Assembly: GCF_009709675.1 (NCBI RefSeq)
Contig: NZ_WMLB01000019.1
Location: 62,001 to 126,000 of the forward strand
Direction: 5' to 3'
DNA: 64,000 nucleotides
Origin: Agromyces bracchium
GTDB lineage: Bacteria; Actinomycetota; Actinomycetes; Actinomycetales; Microbacteriaceae
Below are positions 37,040 through 47,739 of the stretch, one piece after another; within the stretch, counting starts at the first letter, position 1, and the number at the start of each line of letters is the position of its first letter. Both the position numbers and the translations under genes were made by a program. The notes under the pieces are model-generated. The model was not told the DNA's origin and did not search any database. It worked only from the letters and a program-made list of their open reading frames with translations.

Positions 37040-38157
37040 GGCTGCCTCTTCCTCGGGAGGTGGTCACGGGGGCCCTGCGCGCCGCGCCGGTCGGCGCCGC
37101 GACGCTCGGCCCGGTTCGCGAACTCGCGCGCCTGCTCGCGCTCGTACCGCTGCGCCTGCGCGCGCTGGTCGAACTCGGTGTAGGCGTCGACGATGCGACC
37201 CACGAGCGTGTGCCGCACGACGTCGTCGCTGGTGAGCCGGGCGAAGTGGATGTCCTCGACGCCGTCGAGGATGCGCGTGACGAGGCGCAGGCCGCTCGAG
37301 CCGCCCGGCAGGTCGACCTGCGTGATGTCGCCGGTGACGACCATCTTCGATCCGAATCCGAGGCGCGTCAGGAACATCTTCATCTGCTCGGGCGTCGTGT
37401 TCTGCGCCTCGTCGAGCACCACGAACGAGTCGTTCAGCGTGCGACCGCGCATGTACGCGAGCGGCGCGACCTCGACGGTGCCCGTGGCGAGCAGCTTCGG
37501 CACGAGCTCGGGGTCCATCATCTCGTTCAGCGCGTCGTAGAGCGGGCGCAGGTACGGGTCGATCTTCTCGGTCAGCGTGCCCGGGAGGAACCCGAGCCGC
37601 TCCCCCGCCTCGACGGCCGGGCGGGTCAGGATGATCCGGTTGACCTCCTTGCGCTGCAGCGCCTGCACGGCCTTCGCCATGGCGAGGTAGGTCTTGCCGG
37701 TGCCGGCGGGGCCGATGCCGAACACGATGGTGTGCTCGTCGATCGCGTCGACGTAGGCGCGTTGGCCCTCGGTCTTCGGCCGGATGGACTTGCCACGGCT
37801 GGAGACGATGACCTGCCCGAGCTGTTCGGACGGACGGGCATTCGGGTCGGCGTCGAGCATGCGGGCCGAACTCCTCACTTCGATGGGTGTCGGGTCGCCG
37901 CCGCCGCGGACGAGCTCGAGGAGCTCCTCGACCAGTCGACGGACGCGGAGGCGGTCTTCGGCGTCGCCGCGGATGGCGATCTCGTTGCCGCGCACGTGCA
38001 CGTCGACGCCGGGGTACTCCCGTTCGATCGTCGTGAGGAGCCGGTCCTGGGGTCCGAGGAGCCGGACCATGGCGATGCCGTCGATCTTCAGTCGCTCCTC
38101 GTCGGAGCGGACCTCGGATCCGGAGAGCGGGAGGTCCCCCGCGTCGTCAGCCGCCAA
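37036..38157 (-). CDS. phoH: PhoH-family ATPase
   Basis: A 373-residue PhoH-like protein. An N-terminal KH-like RNA-binding region (about 20-100) precedes the ATPase core. Walker A is [14 protein letters not shown]; Walker B is [36 protein letters not shown] is diagnostic. The C-terminal tail is Arg-rich. The family is thought to be an RNA helicase-like partner of YbeY, which is encoded next. It overlaps the HIT gene by 11 bases. Confidence 0.94.
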   Translation of the reverse strand: MAADDAGDLPLSGSEVRSDEERLKIDGIAMVRLLGPQDRLLTTIEREYPGVDVHVRGNEIAIRGDAEDRLRVRRLVEELLELVRGGGDPTPIEVRSSARMLDADPNARPSEQLGQVIVSSRGKSIRPKTEGQRAYVDAIDEHTIVFGIGPAGTGKTYLAMAKAVQALQRKEVNRIILTRPAVEAGERLGFLPGTLTEKIDPYLRPLYDALNEMMDPELVPKLLATGTVEVAPLAYMRGRTLNDSFVVLDEAQNTTPEQMKMFLTRLGFGSKMVVTGDITQVDLPGGSSGLRLVTRILDGVEDIHFARLTSDDVVRHTLVGRIVDAYTEFDQRAQAQRYEREQAREFANRAERRGADRRGAQGPRDHLPRKRQP

Positions 38158-38503
38158 GCGATCCCTCCCTGAGGCCGCCCCCGAGGACGTGGGCGTGCAC
38201 GTGGAACACGGTCTGGCCCGCAGCGGGGCCGGTGTTGAAGACGAGACGGAACTGCCCGTCGGCCAGGTCGTCGGCGATGCCCTTCGCCACCGAGACGAGC
38301 TCGGCGAGCAGCTCGGGGTCGTCGGCGGCGAGCTCGACGACGTCGCGGTGCCGGCCGATGCGCGGCGTCACGATCACGTGCACGGGCGCCTGCGGCGCGA
38401 TGTCGTGGAACGCGATGACGCGATCGGTCTCGGCGACCATCTTCGCCGGGATCTCGCCGGCCGCGATGCGCTCGAAGACCGTGGGCTCAGCCGTTCCGCT
38501 CAT
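38147..38503 (-). CDS. HIT-family nucleotide-binding protein
   Basis: A 118-residue histidine-triad protein, HINT type. The catalytic motif is QTVFHVHAHVLGG (H-x-H-x-H). The first strands FERIAAGEIPAKMVAETD are typical. HINT proteins hydrolyse AMP-linked substrates such as phosphoramidates and aminoacyl adenylates. It lies between rsmE and phoH, a usual actinobacterial order. Confidence 0.93.
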   Translation of the reverse strand: MSGTAEPTVFERIAAGEIPAKMVAETDRVIAFHDIAPQAPVHVIVTPRIGRHRDVVELAADDPELLAELVSVAKGIADDLADGQFRLVFNTGPAAGQTVFHVHAHVLGGGLREGSLGG

Positions 38504-38527
38504 CCCTCCATCGTAGCGACGGATGGC

Positions 38528-39262
38528 TCACCACCGCCCGAGCGCGACCGAGAGCACGGCGATCGCGGCGGGACCGGCCGTGGACGTGCGGAGCACCGAG
38601 TCGCCGAGGCGCACCGGTTCCGCGCCGGCCTCACGGAGCCGCTCGATCTCGGCCGGGTCCATGCCGCCCTCCGGGCCCACGACGAGGGCGAGGTCACGGC
38701 CGTCGGGGCGGATGCCGCTGAGCGGCGTCTCCGCGCCGGGCACGAGCAGCAGCATCCGCTCGCCCTCGAGCCGCGCGGGCAACTCGCGCGTCGACGCCAC
38801 CGGTTCGACCGCGGGGATCCGCGCGCGGAGGGACTGCTTGACGGCCTCGCGCACGATGCTCGCCCAGCGGACCCGGCCCTTCTCGGCCTTCGGCCCCTCC
38901 CAGCGCGACACCGACCGGGTCGCCGACCACGGCACGATCCGGTCGACGCCGAGCTCGGTCGCGGCCTGCACGGCGAGCTCGTCGCGGTCGCCCTTCGCGA
39001 GCGCCTGGACGAGCGTGATCCGGGGCGACGGCTCGGGCTCGTCGCCGACCGACTCGACCTCGATCTCGAGCCGCCGCGGCTCGGCCGCGGTCACCGGCCC
39101 GTGCACGACGCGCCCGCGGCCGTCGCCGATCGAGACCCGCTCGCCGACGCGCAGCCGCGAGACCGTGACCGCGTGCCGCGCCTCGTCGCCGTCGAGCTCG
39201 ACCGCGTCGCCCGGGCGCACCGAGTCGAGGTCGAGCGTCTCGTCGAGGTAGAGGTGGCTCAT
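38528..39262 (-). CDS. rsmE: 16S rRNA m3U1498 methyltransferase
   Basis: A 244-residue SPOUT-fold methyltransferase that modifies U1498 of 16S rRNA. The N-terminal PUA-like domain contains DEARHAVTVSRLRVGE. The knotted SAM-binding site has LVVGPEGGMDPAEIE and the final LRTSTAGPAAIAVLS. It follows dnaJ by 19 bases on the same strand. Confidence 0.95.
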   Translation of the reverse strand: MSHLYLDETLDLDSVRPGDAVELDGDEARHAVTVSRLRVGERVSIGDGRGRVVHGPVTAAEPRRLEIEVESVGDEPEPSPRITLVQALAKGDRDELAVQAATELGVDRIVPWSATRSVSRWEGPKAEKGRVRWASIVREAVKQSLRARIPAVEPVASTRELPARLEGERMLLLVPGAETPLSGIRPDGRDLALVVGPEGGMDPAEIERLREAGAEPVRLGDSVLRTSTAGPAAIAVLSVALGRW

Positions 39263-39281
39263 CGCGGCATCCGCTCGATGC

Positions 39282-40385
39282 TCAGCCCAGGAACCGGTCG
39301 CGCAGGCGCGCGAAGAGGCCCTGCTGGAAGTGCCCGAGCTGCGGCGGCTGCGCCTTGCGCTGCTTGGCCAGCTGCTCGACGAGCTCGCGCTCCTTGTGGT
39401 TGAGCTTGGTCGGCGTGACGACGTGCACCGCGACCCTGAGGTCGCCGCGGCCGCTGCCGCGCAGGTGCGTGATGCCGCGATCCTTCACGGTGAGGATCTC
39501 GCCCGACTGCACGCCCGGCTTCAGCTCGAGGTCGACGTCGCCGTCGAGCGCGGCGACCTTCGCCGAGGTGCCGAGCACGGCATCGGTCATCTGCACCTCG
39601 AGCGTGCACAGCAGGTCGTCGCCGTTGCGGCTGAAGACCTCGTGGTTCTTCACCTTGATCTCGAGGTAGAGGTCGCCGTTCGGGCCGCCTGCCGGGCCGG
39701 CCTCGCCGGAGCCCGGCATCTGGAGGCGCACGCCCGTGTCGACGCCCGCCGGGACGTCGACGGGCACCGTCCGGCGCGCCCGGACGCGGCCCTGGCCCTG
39801 GCAGGTGACGCACGGCGTGGCGATGATCGTGCCGTACCCGCGGCAGGATCCGCACGGGCTCGAGGTCATCACGTTGCCGAGGAGCGAGCGCACCGCGCGC
39901 TGGATGTGACCCGAGCCGCCGCAGATGTCGCACCTCACGGGCGAGGTGCCCGGCCGGCAGCACGAGCCGTGGCAGGTCTCGCACACCACCGCGGTGTCGA
40001 CCTCGATGTCGCGGTGGGTGCCGAAGATGACGTCGTCGAGTCCGACCTCGAGGCGGATCAGGGCGTCCTGGCCGCGCTCGCGGCGCGATCGCGGCCCGCG
40101 GCTGGCCTGCCCGGCGCCGAAGAACGTCTCGAAGATGTCGCCGAAGCCGCCGAAGCCCGCGCCGCCGCCGCCGAACCCGCCCTGGCCGCCCAGGTCGTAC
40201 TGCTGGCGCTGCTTCGGGTCGGAGAGCACGTCGTAGGCGTGCGTGACCTCCTTGAACCGCTCCGACGCCTCGGCGCCGGGGTTCACGTCGGGGTGGAGCT
40301 CGCGTGCGAGCCGGCGGTACGCCTTCTTGATCTCGTCCGGGGAGGCGTCGCGAGCGACGCCGAGGACCTCGTAGTGGTCGGCCAC
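39282..40385 (-). CDS. dnaJ: Chaperone DnaJ (DnaJ2 type)
   Basis: A 367-residue Hsp40 that delivers substrates to DnaK. The J domain has [13 protein letters not shown] (His-Pro-Asp). A Gly/Phe region ([18 protein letters not shown]) follows. Then come four zinc repeats. Three are standard CxxCxGxG. The first reads CETCHGSC, with Cys in place of the last Gly. Two beta-sandwich substrate-binding domains complete it. It is encoded directly after hrcA, so it is the HrcA-controlled copy; a second dnaJ beside dnaK-grpE is usual in actinobacteria but not in this window. Confidence 0.95.
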   Translation of the reverse strand: MADHYEVLGVARDASPDEIKKAYRRLARELHPDVNPGAEASERFKEVTHAYDVLSDPKQRQQYDLGGQGGFGGGGAGFGGFGDIFETFFGAGQASRGPRSRRERGQDALIRLEVGLDDVIFGTHRDIEVDTAVVCETCHGSCCRPGTSPVRCDICGGSGHIQRAVRSLLGNVMTSSPCGSCRGYGTIIATPCVTCQGQGRVRARRTVPVDVPAGVDTGVRLQMPGSGEAGPAGGPNGDLYLEIKVKNHEVFSRNGDDLLCTLEVQMTDAVLGTSAKVAALDGDVDLELKPGVQSGEILTVKDRGITHLRGSGRGDLRVAVHVVTPTKLNHKERELVEQLAKQRKAQPPQLGHFQQGLFARLRDRFLG

Positions 40386-40443
40386 GTGAGGCGGGTTCCT
40401 TTCGATTGCCGGTGACGGATGCCGCGTGGCGGCCCCGTGCGGT

Positions 40444-41463
40444 TCAGCTCTCGCCGAGCGTGCGGGAGAGGTAGCGGGCGACCGCGCGGACGGCGGCCAT
40501 GCTCTGGGAGTAGTCCATGCGGGTGGGGCCGACGACCCCGAGGCGCGACACGTCGCGCCCGGGCACGGCGAACGCGGTCGACACCACGGAGGTGTCGCCG
40601 AGGCCGAAGGCGGCGTTCTCGCGACCGATGCGCACGGCGATGCCCTCGTCGGCGGCCATCTCGCCGAAGAGCCGGAGGATGACGACCTGCTCCTCGATGG
40701 CCTCCATCACGCCGAGGATGTTCCCGGCGAAGTCCTGCTCGGTGCGCACGAGGTTCGCGGCGCCGGCGACGACGAGCCGGTCGGACCGGGTGATCTTCGC
40801 CTGGTCGGCGAGCGTCGCCGCGAGCGTGTGCAGCACCTCGGCGTGCGCGCGATCGGCGTGTTCGGTCTCGGCGGAGAGTGCGGTCGCGGCATCCGCCATC
40901 GTGAGGCCCGCCGCCACCTCGTTGAGGCGGTCGCGCAGTCGCGCGAGCGTCGCCTCGTCGGCCGGCTGGTCGAGCTCGGCGAGCCGCTGCTCGACCTGGC
41001 CGCTGTCGGAGATGAGGATGCAGAGCACGCGCGTCGGCGCGAGCGAGACGAGCTCGACGTGCCGCACGCGCGCGCGGGCGAAGCTCGGGTACTGCACGAC
41101 GGCGAGCTGGCGGGTCAGCTGGGAGACCAGGCGGACCGTGCGGCCGAGCAGTTCGTCGAGGTCGTTCGACTCGCCGAGGAAGGTCTCGATGGCGTGCCGC
41201 TGCGTGGCCGAGAGCGGGCGGATGTCGGCGAGCTGGTCGACGAACACGCGGTAGCCCTTGTCGGTGGGGATGCGGCCCGACGACGTGTGCGGCGCCGCGA
41301 TGAGCTCCTCCTCTTCCAGGAGGGCCATGTCGTTGCGGATCGTCGCCGCCGAGACGCCGAAGTGGTGACGCTCGACGATCGTCTTCGAGCCGACCGGCTC
41401 GCGGGACTCGACGTAGTCCTGCACGATCGCGCGGAGCACCGCGAGACTGCGTTCGGAGACCAT
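40444..41463 (-). CDS. hrcA: Heat-inducible transcription repressor HrcA
   Basis: A 339-residue repressor that binds CIRCE operators and releases them on heat stress. The N-terminal winged helix has [20 protein letters not shown] and [12 protein letters not shown]. The GAF-like and dimer domains follow, ending in the conserved [26 protein letters not shown]-like operator lies 44 bases upstream of the start, so it probably controls its own operon with dnaJ. Confidence 0.96.
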   Translation of the reverse strand: MVSERSLAVLRAIVQDYVESREPVGSKTIVERHHFGVSAATIRNDMALLEEEELIAAPHTSSGRIPTDKGYRVFVDQLADIRPLSATQRHAIETFLGESNDLDELLGRTVRLVSQLTRQLAVVQYPSFARARVRHVELVSLAPTRVLCILISDSGQVEQRLAELDQPADEATLARLRDRLNEVAAGLTMADAATALSAETEHADRAHAEVLHTLAATLADQAKITRSDRLVVAGAANLVRTEQDFAGNILGVMEAIEEQVVILRLFGEMAADEGIAVRIGRENAAFGLGDTSVVSTAFAVPGRDVSRLGVVGPTRMDYSQSMAAVRAVARYLSRTLGES

Positions 41464-41506
41464 GACCCTCGCTTCCCTCGACCGATCGGACCCGGACGAC
41501 GCGTGC

Positions 41507-41533
41507 TTGGCACTCCGCCCACGTGACTGCTAA
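41507..41533 (-). promoter_or_regulatory. CIRCE operator upstream of hrcA
   Basis: TTGGCACTC-N9-GACTGCTAA matches the CIRCE consensus TTAGCACTC-N9-GAGTGCTAA at 16 of 18 positions. A TATGAT -10 box for hrcA overlaps its upstream edge (41533-41538 on the plus strand reads ATCATA), so bound HrcA would block the promoter. Confidence 0.85.
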
Positions 41534-41667
41534 TCATATCGCGAGAATCAGGGCGTACACCGTTGCCGGGCGGTCCGCCGCGCCGATAGCGTGTGCATCA
41601 TCCCGCACCCCCACGGGCCGTGAACGGCCACCGACCGTGCGCTTCCCCACATCGAAAGGCTCCCGAA

Positions 41668-42081
41668 ATGACCGACTCCAACCTTCCTCCGCAGGATCCG
41701 AACGCCGCACCGCAGCCGACCCCGGCCGCGCCGCTCTCGCACGAACAGGACGTGCAGTGGGGCTCCTTCGCGCACCTCGGCGGCATCCTCGGGATCCTGC
41801 CGTCGCTCATCATCTGGCTCGTCTTCAAGGACCGCGGATCGTTCACGAACACCGAGGGCAAGGAGGCGCTGAACTTCCAGATCACGCTGGTGCTCGCCAC
41901 CGTCGCGCTGTGGGTCCTCACGACGATCATCACCGTGGTCACGTTCGGCTTCGGGTACGTCTTCAGCTTCCTCACGTACCTCCCGTGGGTCATCGGCGTG
42001 ATCTTCTCGATCATCGCGTTCATGACCGCGAAGGACGGCAACCACTACCGCTACCCCTTCGCGCTGCGCCTCATCAAGTAG
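41668..42081 (+). CDS. DUF4870-family membrane protein
   Basis: A 137-residue protein. ATG 41668 is preceded by GAAAGG. The first 35 residues are Pro/Ala/Gln-rich and cytosolic. The DUF4870 core starts VQWGSFAHLGGILGILPSLI and has the motif EGKEALNFQITLVLA, with three transmembrane helices. Function of the family is unknown. A paralogue follows 115 bases downstream; a perfect hairpin lies between. Confidence 0.88.
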   Translation: MTDSNLPPQDPNAAPQPTPAAPLSHEQDVQWGSFAHLGGILGILPSLIIWLVFKDRGSFTNTEGKEALNFQITLVLATVALWVLTTIITVVTFGFGYVFSFLTYLPWVIGVIFSIIAFMTAKDGNHYRYPFALRLIK

Positions 42082-42098
42082 GTCGCCGACGAGCCTCC

Positions 42099-42133
42099 GA
42101 CGCGCCGGTCGAGCATCCCTCGACCGGCGCGTC
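42099..42133 (+). terminator. Terminator between the two DUF4870 genes
   Basis: GACGCGCCGGTCGAG (42099-42113) pairs perfectly with CTCGACCGGCGCGTC (42119-42133), 15 bp with a 5-base loop. It is followed by GTCGTGTGCC, without a clear T-run. Confidence 0.7.
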
Positions 42134-42195
42134 GTCGTGTGCCAGCATGAGGGGAACGACCCCTGTCCGGGCGCCACCACAGAGGAGCAGGCATC

Positions 42196-42663
42196 ATGTC
42201 CGACGCACCACCTCCCACCCCGCCCACGCCGCCCGCAGGCGGCCCGCCGCCGCCCCCGCCGGGTGGTCCGACCCCGCCGCCGCCCGGCGGACCCACGCCG
42301 CCGCCGCCCGGCGGCGGCGCGTACCAGCAGAGCCAGCCGCTCAGCCCGGCCGACGAGAAGCTCTGGGCCACGCTGATCCACATCGGCGGCATCCTGTTCG
42401 GCTTCCTGCCCGCACTGATCGGGTACCTGGTCCTGAAGGACAAGGGCCCCTTCATCCGCGAGCACACCGCGACGGCGCTGAACTTCCAGATCACGCTGCT
42501 GATCGCCTACGTCGTGGGGTCGATCCTCACGTTCGTGATCATCGGCATCTTCCTGCTGATCGCGGCCTGGATCGCGGCGATCGTGTTCGGCATCATCGCG
42601 GCGATCAAGGCGAACAACGGCGAGTACTACGTGTACCCCGTCGCCATCAAGTTCGTCAGCTGA
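42196..42663 (+). CDS. DUF4870-family membrane protein with a proline-rich head
   Basis: A 155-residue paralogue of the preceding gene. Residues 4-42 are almost pure Pro/Gly/Thr in a repeated GGPTPPPP unit. The core has EKLWATLIHIGGILFGFLPA and the HTATALNFQITLLIA motif with three helices. A ribosome-binding site (GAGGAG) lies upstream. The head is likely cytosolic and flexible and may bind a partner. No function is known. Confidence 0.88.
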   Translation: MSDAPPPTPPTPPAGGPPPPPPGGPTPPPPGGPTPPPPGGGAYQQSQPLSPADEKLWATLIHIGGILFGFLPALIGYLVLKDKGPFIREHTATALNFQITLLIAYVVGSILTFVIIGIFLLIAAWIAAIVFGIIAAIKANNGEYYVYPVAIKFVS

Positions 42664-42682
42664 TCTCGGTACGCGCTTCGCG

Positions 42683-43918
42683 CTACTCGATCACCGTCTC
42701 GAGCAGGCGCCGCACGACGGCGTCCGCCAGCAACCGCCCTCGTCGGGTCAGCGTGAGCTTCCCGGCGAGGGCGGTTCGTGCGTCCACGAGCCCGTCGGCG
42801 ATGAGACCGGCGACCGCGTGCCGACCGCCGGCGTGCAGGCTCGAGACCTCCACGCCCTCCCGGATGCGCGTCGCGAGGAGCACGCGCTCGGTCTCACGCG
42901 TCGCGTGGTCGAGCGTCTCGCGCCCGACCGCCGGCGAGATCCCGGACGCGAGACGCTCCGCGTACGCCGCCGGATGCTTGGCGTTCCACCATCGGACGCC
43001 CCCGACGTGGCTGTGCGCACCGGGGCCGACGCCCCACCAGTCGTCGCCGCGCCAGTAGCCGAGGTTGTGCCGCGACCGGTGCGCCGCGTCCGTCGCCCAG
43101 TTCGAGACCTCGTACCACTCGTAGCCCGCCCGGCCGAGCAAGTCGTCTGCGAGCTCGTACATATCCGCCTCGAGGTCCTCGTCGGGCGTCGCGAGCTCTC
43201 CTCGGCGAATCTGCCGGGCGAGCTTCGTACCGTCCTCGACGATGAGCGCGTAGGCGCTCACGTGGTCGGGGCGCTCGGCGATCACGGCCGCGAGGCTCGT
43301 GCGCCAGTCGGCCAGCGTCTCGCCGGGCGTGCCGTAGATGAGGTCGAGGCTCACGTCGAGTCCCGCCTCGCGCGCCCACCCGACGACGAGCGGGACCCGC
43401 GCCGGGTCGTGGGTCCGGTCGAGCGCGGCGAGGACGTGCGGCACGGCGGACTGCATGCCGAACGAGACCCGCGTGAACCCGCCGTCGGCGAGGCGCCGCA
43501 GGTCGTCGGCGTCGACCGAGTCGGGGTTCGCCTCGGTCGTCACCTCGGCGCCCTCGGCGATGCCGAACGCGTCGCGCACGGCGCCGAGCATCCGGACGAG
43601 GTCGGCAGCCGGCAGCAGGGTCGGCGTGCCGCCGCCGAAGAAGACCGTCGACGCCGCGCGATCGGGGGCGCCGGATGCCTCGAGCACGTCCCGGGCGAAC
43701 CGCACCTCCGCCGCCGCCTGGTCGGCGAAGTCCTCCTGCCGGGCGCCGCGGAGCTCCCCCGACGTGTACGTGTTGAAGTCGCAGTAGCCGCACCGCACGC
43801 GGCAGAACGGCACGTGCAGGTACACGCCGAACGCGCGGGACGCGGCATCCGTCGTCGCACTCGCGGGCAGCAGCCCGTCGGCCGGCGCCGGGTCGGCGAT
43901 CGGCAGGGGTCCGGCCAT
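42683..43918 (-). CDS. hemW: Radical SAM heme chaperone HemW
   Basis: A 411-residue radical SAM protein. The cluster-binding motif is VPFCRVRCGYCDF (C-x3-C-x2-C). The HemN-like motif GGGTPTLLPAADL and the C-terminal HemN domain around YEVSNWATDAAHRSRHNLGY are present. Family members once called coproporphyrinogen III oxidase lack its activity and act as heme chaperones. ATG 43918 shares one base with the DUF1990 gene's stop (TGATG). It usually lies with lepA and hrcA, as here. Confidence 0.93.
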   Translation of the reverse strand: MAGPLPIADPAPADGLLPASATTDAASRAFGVYLHVPFCRVRCGYCDFNTYTSGELRGARQEDFADQAAAEVRFARDVLEASGAPDRAASTVFFGGGTPTLLPAADLVRMLGAVRDAFGIAEGAEVTTEANPDSVDADDLRRLADGGFTRVSFGMQSAVPHVLAALDRTHDPARVPLVVGWAREAGLDVSLDLIYGTPGETLADWRTSLAAVIAERPDHVSAYALIVEDGTKLARQIRRGELATPDEDLEADMYELADDLLGRAGYEWYEVSNWATDAAHRSRHNLGYWRGDDWWGVGPGAHSHVGGVRWWNAKHPAAYAERLASGISPAVGRETLDHATRETERVLLATRIREGVEVSSLHAGGRHAVAGLIADGLVDARTALAGKLTLTRRGRLLADAVVRRLLETVIE

Positions 43919-44568
43919 CAGACGGGGAAGGCGGGGTGCAGCGCACGCAGCTCGAGCCTGGTCAGCTCGCGCCGTCGCCGCCGGACGAGCGGGCCGAACA
44001 CGCGCCGCACGCCGCCGTTCGGCTCGAACGCCGAGCGGATGGTCAGCCACACCGAGTCGTCGTCACGGTGCTCGAGAATGAACGACTCCTCGCCGTTCTC
44101 CGAGGCGTCGCCCGTGGTGCCGTATGCGAAGCCGATCCGGTTCGGCTCGTCGACGACGTAGACGACGAGGACCGGCGTCGAGCGCGTGCGGACTCGACCG
44201 CGTCGCTTCAGGGTCGCGGTCATTCCGGCGCTGATGTACGGCGTGCCGTCGGGGCCGAACCGCTGCTCGACGCGCGGTGCGGGCTGCTCTTCGAGCGGGG
44301 CACCGGCCTCGTCGTACGCGAGGCCCGTGTACTGCGCGCCCGTGCCGGGCGACGCGTCGACCACGCTGAATCCGGCGCCCTGCTGGATGCCCCACGTCAT
44401 GAGCGCCTCCGCCGAGGCGTCGAAGCGCTCGCGCCCGGAACCCAGCCGCACCGAGTCCTCGGAGGGTGTGAACCCCGCCGGCGGATACCGCAGCAGGTCG
44501 GGGTCGAGCGTCGCGCCGATCGCCCCATAGGTGACCGACTGGTCGGTGAACGTGCTTCGCCGGGTCAT
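43918..44568 (-). CDS. DUF1990-family protein
   Basis: A 216-residue protein of the DUF1990 family. [20 protein letters not shown] near the start and the YTLRYGTT-like segment here read as [20 protein letters not shown] are the family's recognisable parts. No transmembrane helix or signal peptide. Function unknown. It is coupled to hemW (1-base overlap) and lies eight bases after lepA, so the three are probably one transcript. Confidence 0.85.
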   Translation of the reverse strand: MTRRSTFTDQSVTYGAIGATLDPDLLRYPPAGFTPSEDSVRLGSGRERFDASAEALMTWGIQQGAGFSVVDASPGTGAQYTGLAYDEAGAPLEEQPAPRVEQRFGPDGTPYISAGMTATLKRRGRVRTRSTPVLVVYVVDEPNRIGFAYGTTGDASENGEESFILEHRDDDSVWLTIRSAFEPNGGVRRVFGPLVRRRRRELTRLELRALHPAFPV

Positions 44569-44576
44569 CGTGCCCC

Positions 44577-46433
44577 CTACTTCTTGGCGTCCTTCTTCTC
44601 GGTCTCCCCGCTCAGGGCGGCGATGAACGCCTCCTGGGGCACCTCGACGCGGCCCACCATCTTCATGCGCTTCTTGCCCTCCTTCTGCTTCTCGAGGAGC
44701 TTGCGCTTGCGCGTGATGTCACCGCCGTAGCACTTCGCGAGGACGTCCTTGCGGATGGCGCGGATCGACTCGCGCGCGATGATGCGCGCGCCGATCGCCG
44801 CCTGGATGGGCACCTCGAACTGCTGCCTCGGGATGAGTTCGCGCAGGCGCCCCGTCATCAGCACGCCGTAGGCGTACGCCTTGTCGCGGTGCACGATCGC
44901 GCTGAACGCGTCGACCTGCTCGCCCTGCAGCAGGATGTCGACCTTCACGAGGTCGGCGGCCTGGTCGCCGGCGGGCTCGTAGTCGAGCGATGCATACCCG
45001 GCGGTCTTCGACTTGAGGTTGTCGAAGAAGTCGAACACGATCTCGCCGAGCGGCATGTTGTAGCGGATCTCGACGCGGTCCTCGCCGAGGTACTCCATGC
45101 CGAGGAGCGTCCCGCGACGGGACTGGCAGAGCTCCATGATGGTGCCCACGTAGTCCTTCGGCGCGAGGATCGCCGCCTTCACGATGGGCTCGCGCACCTC
45201 GGCGATCTTGCCGCCGGTCGGGAACTCGCTCGGGTTGGTGACCGTGACCGACTTCTTGTCCTCCGTCGTCACCTCGTAGACCACGGACGGCGCGGTCGCG
45301 ATGATGTCGAGGTCGAACTCGCGGCGGAGGCGCTCGGTGACGATCTCGAGGTGCAGGAGGCCGAGGAACCCGCAGCGGAAGCCGAAACCGAGCGCGACCG
45401 ACGTCTCGGGCTCGTACACGAGCGCCGCATCGGAGAGCTTCAGCTTGTCGAGCGCCTCGCGGAGCTCGGGGTAGTCGCTGCCGTCGATCGGGTAGAGGCC
45501 CGAGAAGACCATGGGCAGTGGCTCGGTGTAGCCGGCGAGCGGCTCGGTGGCGGACTTGGCCAGCGTTGTGACCGTGTCGCCGACCTTCGACTGGCGCACG
45601 TCCTTCACGCCGGTGATGAGGTAGCCCACTTCGCCGACCCCGAGCCCCTTGGTCGGCGTCGGCTCGGGCGAGCTCACGCCGATCTCGAGGATCTCGTGGG
45701 TCGCCTTGGTCGACATCATCTGGATGCGCTCGCGCGGGTTCAGCTGGCCGTCGACCATGCGGACGTAGGTGACGACGCCGCGGTAGCTGTCGTAGACGGA
45801 GTCGAAGATCATCGCCCGCGCCGGGGCATCCGCATTCCCCTTCGGGGCGGGGATGCGCTCGACGACGCGGTCGAGCAGGTCCTCGACGCCCATACCGGTC
45901 TTGCCGGAGACCCGCAGCACGTCGTCGGGCGAGCCGCCGATGAGGTCGGCCAGCTCGCGCGCGTACTTCTCGGGCTCGGCCGCGGGGAGGTCGATCTTGT
46001 TGAGCACGGGGATGATCTCGAGGTCGTTCTCGAGCGCGAGGTAGAGGTTCGCGAGCGTCTGCGCCTCGATGCCCTGCGCGGCATCCACCAGCAGGATCGC
46101 CCCCTCGCACGCGGCGAGCGAGCGCGAGACCTCGTAGCTGAAGTCGACGTGGCCCGGGGTGTCGATCATGTTCAGGGCGTAGCCCGTGCCGCCGAGCTCC
46201 CACGGCATGCGCACGGCCTGGCTCTTGATCGTGATGCCGCGCTCGCGCTCGATGTCCATGCGGTCGAGGTACTGCGCGCGCATGTCGCGGTCGGCGACCA
46301 CGCCCGTGATCTGCAGCATGCGGTCGGCGAGGGTCGACTTGCCGTGGTCGATGTGCGCGATGATGCAGAAGTTGCGGATCAGCGCGGGATCGGTGGCGGC
46401 GGGCACCGGTGGATGGGCGGCTCTCGGAGACAT
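44577..46433 (-). CDS. lepA: Elongation factor 4 (LepA)
   Basis: A 618-residue ribosome-associated GTPase. G motifs: [15 protein letters not shown] (G1), DTPGHVDF (G3), NKIDLP (G4). EF-G-like domains II, III and V follow, and the LepA-specific C-terminal domain ends with [23 protein letters not shown] 46433 gives the N-terminus usual in actinobacteria (MSPRAAHPP). It is divergent from the sensor kinase gene. Confidence 0.97.
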   Translation of the reverse strand: MSPRAAHPPVPAATDPALIRNFCIIAHIDHGKSTLADRMLQITGVVADRDMRAQYLDRMDIERERGITIKSQAVRMPWELGGTGYALNMIDTPGHVDFSYEVSRSLAACEGAILLVDAAQGIEAQTLANLYLALENDLEIIPVLNKIDLPAAEPEKYARELADLIGGSPDDVLRVSGKTGMGVEDLLDRVVERIPAPKGNADAPARAMIFDSVYDSYRGVVTYVRMVDGQLNPRERIQMMSTKATHEILEIGVSSPEPTPTKGLGVGEVGYLITGVKDVRQSKVGDTVTTLAKSATEPLAGYTEPLPMVFSGLYPIDGSDYPELREALDKLKLSDAALVYEPETSVALGFGFRCGFLGLLHLEIVTERLRREFDLDIIATAPSVVYEVTTEDKKSVTVTNPSEFPTGGKIAEVREPIVKAAILAPKDYVGTIMELCQSRRGTLLGMEYLGEDRVEIRYNMPLGEIVFDFFDNLKSKTAGYASLDYEPAGDQAADLVKVDILLQGEQVDAFSAIVHRDKAYAYGVLMTGRLRELIPRQQFEVPIQAAIGARIIARESIRAIRKDVLAKCYGGDITRKRKLLEKQKEGKKRMKMVGRVEVPQEAFIAALSGETEKKDAKK

Positions 46434-46512
46434 CCTGTCGATTCTCCCATGCATGCGATCCCACTTTCGACGGATGCCGCCCGAGGGCCCCCGGACTACG
46501 CTGAATCGCACC

Positions 46513-47739
46513 ATGACCGTGCTCGATGCCCCACTCGTCGGACGGGTCCAGCCGTCCGCCCTGCGCCCCGTCTTCGTCTCGTTGCGGGTCGGCCTCCACG
46601 TGCTCGTCGTCGGCCTGACGATGTTCGTCCTCGCCCGGGCCGTGCTCGCCGGCGGCGAGCAGCTCGTCGCGATCTCGATCCTCTCGATCGCCTTCATCGG
46701 CGCGTACCTCGTCGGCGTGGTCACCGCGCACCAGGTCGTGACGCCGTGGATGCGGGCGGCCTGGCTCATCATGCTGCTCGGGCTCTGGCTCGGGCTCAGC
46801 GCCCTGACGCCCGATGCCGCCTTCCTCGCGTTCCCGCTGTTCTTCCTCGAACTGCACGTGCTCCCCGCGCGGTGGGCGGTTCCGCTCGTCGCCGTGACCT
46901 TCCTCATCAGCGTGTGGAGCTCGACCTCGCAGCTCGGCTTCGAGGTCGGCAGCGTGCTCGGTCCGCTCATCTCCGCGGGCGTCGCCGTCATCATCGGCCT
47001 CGGCTATCGCGCAATGGCGGTCGAAACGCGCGAACGCCAGTCGCTCATCCTCGACCTGCTCGCCACGCGCGAGGAGCTCGCGGCGGCCAGCCGCGAGGCG
47101 GGCACCCTCGCCGAGCGCGAGCGCATCGCGCGCGAGATCCACGACACGGTGGCACAGGGCCTGTCGAGCATCCAGATGCTGCTGCACGCGGCCGAGCGCG
47201 ACGTCGCCGACGAGGGCACGCGCGACAAGCTCCGCCTCGCGCGCGAGACCGCGGCCGACAACCTCCAGGAGACGCGGCGCTTCATCCGCGAACTCACGCC
47301 GCCGGCACTCGACGAGCAGACCCTCCCCGGCGCGCTCCGACGGCTGGCGGATGCCACGAACGAGCAGGCACGCCAGGCCGGCACGCGCACTCGCATCGCG
47401 TTCTCGCTGAGCGGCGACCCGGTCGCGCTGCCCATGTCGATCGAGGCGACGCTGCTGCGCATCGCGCAGGGGTCGCTGTCGAACGTCGTCAAGCACGCCG
47501 ACGCCGCACGTGCCGAGCTCACGCTCAGCTACCTCGGCGACGAGATCGCGCTCGACGTCGTGGACGACGGCGTCGGCTTCGACCCGTCGGTGCTCTCCGG
47601 CGCCGACGACGACGCTCCGTCCTTCGGGCTCCGCGCCATCCGTCGCCGCGCCGAGAGCCTCGGCGGCACCGTCGACGTCGAGTCGACGCACGGCGGCGGC
47701 ACCGCGCTCTCGGTGCGGATCCCGGTGGTTCCCGCATGA
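46513..47739 (+). CDS. NarL-type sensor histidine kinase
   Basis: A 408-residue kinase with six predicted transmembrane helices in residues 25-170. A coiled linker then leads to the HisKA_3 box [20 protein letters not shown], with His210 as phospho-acceptor. The HATPase domain has [20 protein letters not shown] (N-box) and [12 protein letters not shown]. Its stop overlaps the response-regulator start by four bases. The signal is unknown. 79 bases separate it from the divergent lepA. Confidence 0.92.
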   Translation: MTVLDAPLVGRVQPSALRPVFVSLRVGLHVLVVGLTMFVLARAVLAGGEQLVAISILSIAFIGAYLVGVVTAHQVVTPWMRAAWLIMLLGLWLGLSALTPDAAFLAFPLFFLELHVLPARWAVPLVAVTFLISVWSSTSQLGFEVGSVLGPLISAGVAVIIGLGYRAMAVETRERQSLILDLLATREELAAASREAGTLAERERIAREIHDTVAQGLSSIQMLLHAAERDVADEGTRDKLRLARETAADNLQETRRFIRELTPPALDEQTLPGALRRLADATNEQARQAGTRTRIAFSLSGDPVALPMSIEATLLRIAQGSLSNVVKHADAARAELTLSYLGDEIALDVVDDGVGFDPSVLSGADDDAPSFGLRAIRRRAESLGGTVDVESTHGGGTALSVRIPVVPA

